Below are positions 5,396-7,017 of a stretch of DNA of 7,017 nucleotides, piece after piece; within the stretch, counting starts at the first letter, position 1, and every line of letters starts with the position of its first letter. The position numbers were made by a program, and so were the translations under genes. Origin of the DNA: Deltaproteobacteria bacterium (lineage in GTDB: Bacteria > Desulfobacterota > SM23-61); contig JAOUFX010000142.1 of the NCBI GenBank assembly GCA_029857975.1, positions 1 to 7,017 on the forward strand, read 5' to 3'. The notes beneath the pieces are model-generated. The model saw nothing but the letters and a program-made list of their open reading frames with translations. It was not told the DNA's origin and made no database searches.

Positions 5396-6478
5396 CTATG
5401 CTTTGGCGAAGCGCATCCCGGGGAACTGCTTGACGTGCCCGGCAAGTTCGAGGGCCAGGAGGATCGCTGAAATTTTGGCGCTGGAGAGGGCCGTACGAGC
5501 GATGATCTGGTCGATATGCAAAGCCCCCTGTTCCAGAGTCAAGTAGACTCTGGACTCTTCTTCCGAGAGTTTCGGCTGCGGGGGCGTTGCGGGAATCGCG
5601 GGTCGGGGTATATGATGGATTTCTTCCAAAATGTCTTCGGCCCGAGTGACCAACTTGGCCCCTTCTTTGATTAACCGGTTGGCACCCTCACTCCGGGCGG
5701 AATCCACATTTCCGGGAATCGCATAAACATCCCGCCCCTGATCCAGGGCGAACCGGGCCGTGATCAAAGAGCCGCTGCGCAGTGTAGCTTCTACTACGGC
5801 CACTCCCAGAGACAGCCCGCTGATGACCCGGTTACGAATAGGAAAATGGTCGCTATCGGGTGGTGTTCCCAGCGGAAACTCGGAGATAACGGCTCCCTGA
5901 GCAGCTACCCTTGCAAACAACGCACGGTTTTCAGGCGGATAAATTATGTCCACTCCGCAGCCTAACACCCCAATGGTCCTTCCGCCAGCTGCGAGAGCGC
6001 CCTGGTGCGCACAAGAATCGACCCCCCTGGCCAAGCCACTGACCACGGTTACCCCCTTTCTACTCAAGCCCATGGAAATTCGCTCGGCGGCTAATTGGCC
6101 ATAAGTTGTGGGGTAACGGGAGCCTACGACCGCCACCGCTATTGGGTCTTGCGGAATCAGAGATCCCAGAACGTAAAGCAGGGGTGGAGGATCATATATT
6201 TGTTTCAGATTCACCGGATATTCTTCATCCTCCCAAGTTACCAGTTTTGCGCCATTCTTTTCCGAGAGGCGAAGCTCCTTTTCCACCGTGTGCTTCCAAT
6301 CGAATCTTTTGAGCGAGGCGACAACCTTCGCGCCCATCCCTTCTACCCGCCTCAGATCTTTCGGAGAAGCTCTAAAGACTCCTTCAGGGCTGCCAAAAGC
6401 TTGAGTTAAGCGTTTGAAAAGAACGCTGCCCACACCCGGAGCCATCGTTAAACCTACCCAATGATAAAGGTCTTTCAA
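5396..6478 (-). CDS. dprA: DNA processing protein DprA (Smf)
   Basis: DprA binds incoming single-stranded DNA in the cytoplasm and loads RecA during natural transformation; it is also widespread in species not known to be competent. Numbering here is from the TTG at 6478 (360 residues). Domains: a helix-hairpin-helix/SAM-like region (about 6-58, with APGVG and VEGMGAK), a Rossmann-fold domain (about 115-282) with VVGSRYPTTYG (117-127), SGLARGVDS (147-155), GCGVDIIYPPEN (173-184) and a PGN motif (255-257), a proline-rich linker (291-303), and a C-terminal winged helix (about 304-358). The start is chosen because AGGAG sits 7 nt before this TTG. The in-frame TTG at 6508 would lie in the U tract of a terminator and has no ribosome binding site; an ATG at 6445 would cut into the first domain. 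Nothing is missing or frameshifted. topA lies downstream on the same strand. Confidence 0.95.
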   Translation of the reverse strand: MKDLYHWVGLTMAPGVGSVLFKRLTQAFGSPEGVFRASPKDLRRVEGMGAKVVASLKRFDWKHTVEKELRLSEKNGAKLVTWEDEEYPVNLKQIYDPPPLLYVLGSLIPQDPIAVAVVGSRYPTTYGQLAAERISMGLSRKGVTVVSGLARGVDSCAHQGALAAGGRTIGVLGCGVDIIYPPENRALFARVAAQGAVISEFPLGTPPDSDHFPIRNRVISGLSLGVAVVEATLRSGSLITARFALDQGRDVYAIPGNVDSARSEGANRLIKEGAKLVTRAEDILEEIHHIPRPAIPATPPQPKLSEEESRVYLTLEQGALHIDQIIARTALSSAKISAILLALELAGHVKQFPGMRFAKA

Positions 6479-6481
6479 CGA

Positions 6482-6490
6482 TCCTCTCCT
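6482..6490 (-). promoter_or_regulatory. Shine-Dalgarno that decides the dprA start
   Basis: The minus strand reads AGGAGAGGA at 6490-6482, and AGGAG ends 7 nt before TTG at 6478-6476. This is the only good ribosome binding site in the area and points to a TTG start at 6478 rather than the longer reading from 6508. Confidence 0.75.
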
Positions 6491-6506
6491 GTCTCCTGAA
6501 CCCAAC

Positions 6507-6543
6507 AAAAAAGGGATCGTGGACTCTGCGGACCCACAATCCC
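6507..6543 (-). terminator. Intrinsic terminator between the partial upstream gene and dprA
   Basis: On the minus strand GGGATTGTGG (6543-6534) pairs with CCACGATCCC (6522-6513). It is a 10-bp stem with one T-G wobble, an 11-nt loop, and a run of six T (6512-6507). The wobble pairs only in the minus-strand RNA; the plus strand would have an A-C mismatch, so the polarity is clear. It should end transcription of the gene at 6602-7017. It finishes only 28 bp before the dprA start codon and leaves little room for a dprA promoter downstream. Confidence 0.85.
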
Positions 6544-6564
6544 TAAGTCTTCTTACCTTGAACC

Positions 6565-6580
6565 ACCCGGCCCTCCGGGT
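6565..6580 (-). other. Small GC-rich hairpin ahead of the terminator
   Basis: ACCCGG and CCGGGT (6565-6570 and 6575-6580) are exact inverted copies around a 4-nt loop, with limited extension of the stem past a bulge. It lies in the 58-bp stretch between the stop codon at 6602 and the terminator stem at 6543. No T run follows, so it is not a terminator alone. It may stabilise the 3' end of the upstream transcript or be incidental. Confidence 0.4.
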
Positions 6581-6601
6581 TGGCCCTATAAATACGAGGG
6601 T

Positions 6602-7017
6602 TCACTCTGAGCCAGATACAGCTTGATCGCCAATGTGAATAGCTTGGGACGAGAGGGTGATGAGGGCAGTGGAAGTTTCCTCCTGTACAGAAACCACTAC
6701 CGCTTCCCCTACCTTGTTCAGGGGTAACTGGGTTTTATCCTCTTTCAGGCTTTGTTCAGGATCGTTGCCCATTTGATAAATTTTGAAAAGAGCCCCCACT
6801 ATAACTCCGTCTTGACTTCCCCGGTCGATGAAGACAAATTCATTGGTCGTGATGTTCTCTACACCCTCTTGAGAGGAGATCACGCTCCCTGCGATTTTTT
6901 TAAAAGTGTGGATGGGTACAGCCTCGGGGAGGACCGGCGTAGGAGCAAGGATATAATCTCCACGGAAGATCGGTTGATTGGACTCATGAATCTTGGCGGT
7001 CACGATATGATCTTGAC
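6602..7017 (-). CDS. C-terminal part of an envelope-type protein, probably the LysM-domain protein often found beside dprA (cut by window edge)
   Basis: The frame is open from the window edge to a TGA at 6602-6604, 138 full codons. A GTG at 7003 is in frame, but codons before it (read as Q-D-H-I) continue smoothly and there is no ribosome binding site, so the gene starts outside the window. The visible part is beta-rich and has no membrane segment: FRGDYILAP near its start, FIDRGSQDGVIVGALFKIYQ in the middle, then VGEAVVVSV, TSTALITLS and IHIGDQAV near the end. These GD- and G-rich strands resemble the C-terminal region of LysM-containing proteins that I recall near dprA in deltaproteobacteria. 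No LysM module is in the visible part, so the name is inference. It would act in the cell envelope if correct. An intrinsic terminator follows the stop. Confidence 0.65.
   Translation of the reverse strand, partial: QDHIVTAKIHESNQPIFRGDYILAPTPVLPEAVPIHTFKKIAGSVISSQEGVENITTNEFVFIDRGSQDGVIVGALFKIYQMGNDPEQSLKEDKTQLPLNKVGEAVVVSVQEETSTALITLSSQAIHIGDQAVSGSE

Noticed and set aside
5276..5546. Short plus-strand frames across the dprA-topA gap
   Set aside because: They include the 7-bp repeat array and then run antisense to dprA, without ribosome binding sites.
6513..6601. Possible T-box or other riboswitch leader before dprA
   Set aside because: A GGGTGG-like word and two hairpins are present, but the T-box consensus, specifier loop and other stems are absent and the space is under 100 nt. 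A plain terminator explains it better.
7001..7003. GTG at 7003 as the true start of the edge gene
   Set aside because: The frame stays open to the window edge, there is no ribosome binding site before this GTG, and the flanking residues read as continuous protein.

Overview
The window carries five protein genes. Two are on the plus strand: an acyl-CoA dehydrogenase and a small EamA-type membrane protein. Three are on the minus strand and read leftward: the 3' end of a gene cut by the window edge, then dprA, then topA. The coding regions look moderately GC-rich and the gaps are clearly AT-rich. Two features fit a chromosomal segment from a deltaproteobacterium in the broad sense (Desulfobacterota, for example a Syntrophales- or Geobacter-like lineage, perhaps a metagenome bin): the dprA-topA pair preceded by a probable LysM-type envelope protein gene, and a long fatty-acyl-CoA dehydrogenase of about 600 residues. 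The placement is inference from gene content, not from a marker gene.

Layout. Positions 1-161 are an AT-rich leader with a near-consensus sigma-70 promoter (TTGACA, 17 bp, TAGAAT) and a strong ribosome binding site. They drive a monocistronic acyl-CoA dehydrogenase (162-2021) that is closed by a good intrinsic terminator (2046-2081). A 200-bp gap follows, holding a long imperfect palindrome built on a CAGAG/CTCTG core (2106-2171). Next is a 138-residue single-EamA-domain transporter-like protein (2293-2709), convergent with topA. The 62-bp gap between their stop codons is mostly a degenerate array of 7-bp repeats. topA (2772-5189) encodes a type IA topoisomerase with four C-terminal zinc ribbons. 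The 206-bp gap between topA and dprA again holds a 7-bp-repeat array and a half copy of the CACAGAG element. dprA most likely starts at a TTG at 6478. An intrinsic terminator lies directly upstream of it and separates it from the truncated upstream gene (6602-7017).

Functionally there are two unrelated themes. Plus strand: beta-oxidation-type acyl-CoA chemistry, then a membrane transporter-like protein. Minus strand: DNA housekeeping, with DprA handling incoming single-stranded DNA for RecA and TopA relaxing negative supercoils. I see no phage, CRISPR, toxin-antitoxin, insertion sequence or RNA gene. The most unusual content is the set of short non-coding repeats, two 7-bp-period arrays and two CACAGAG-type elements, spread over the three inner gaps. 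They look like a dispersed intergenic repeat population rather than a defined system.
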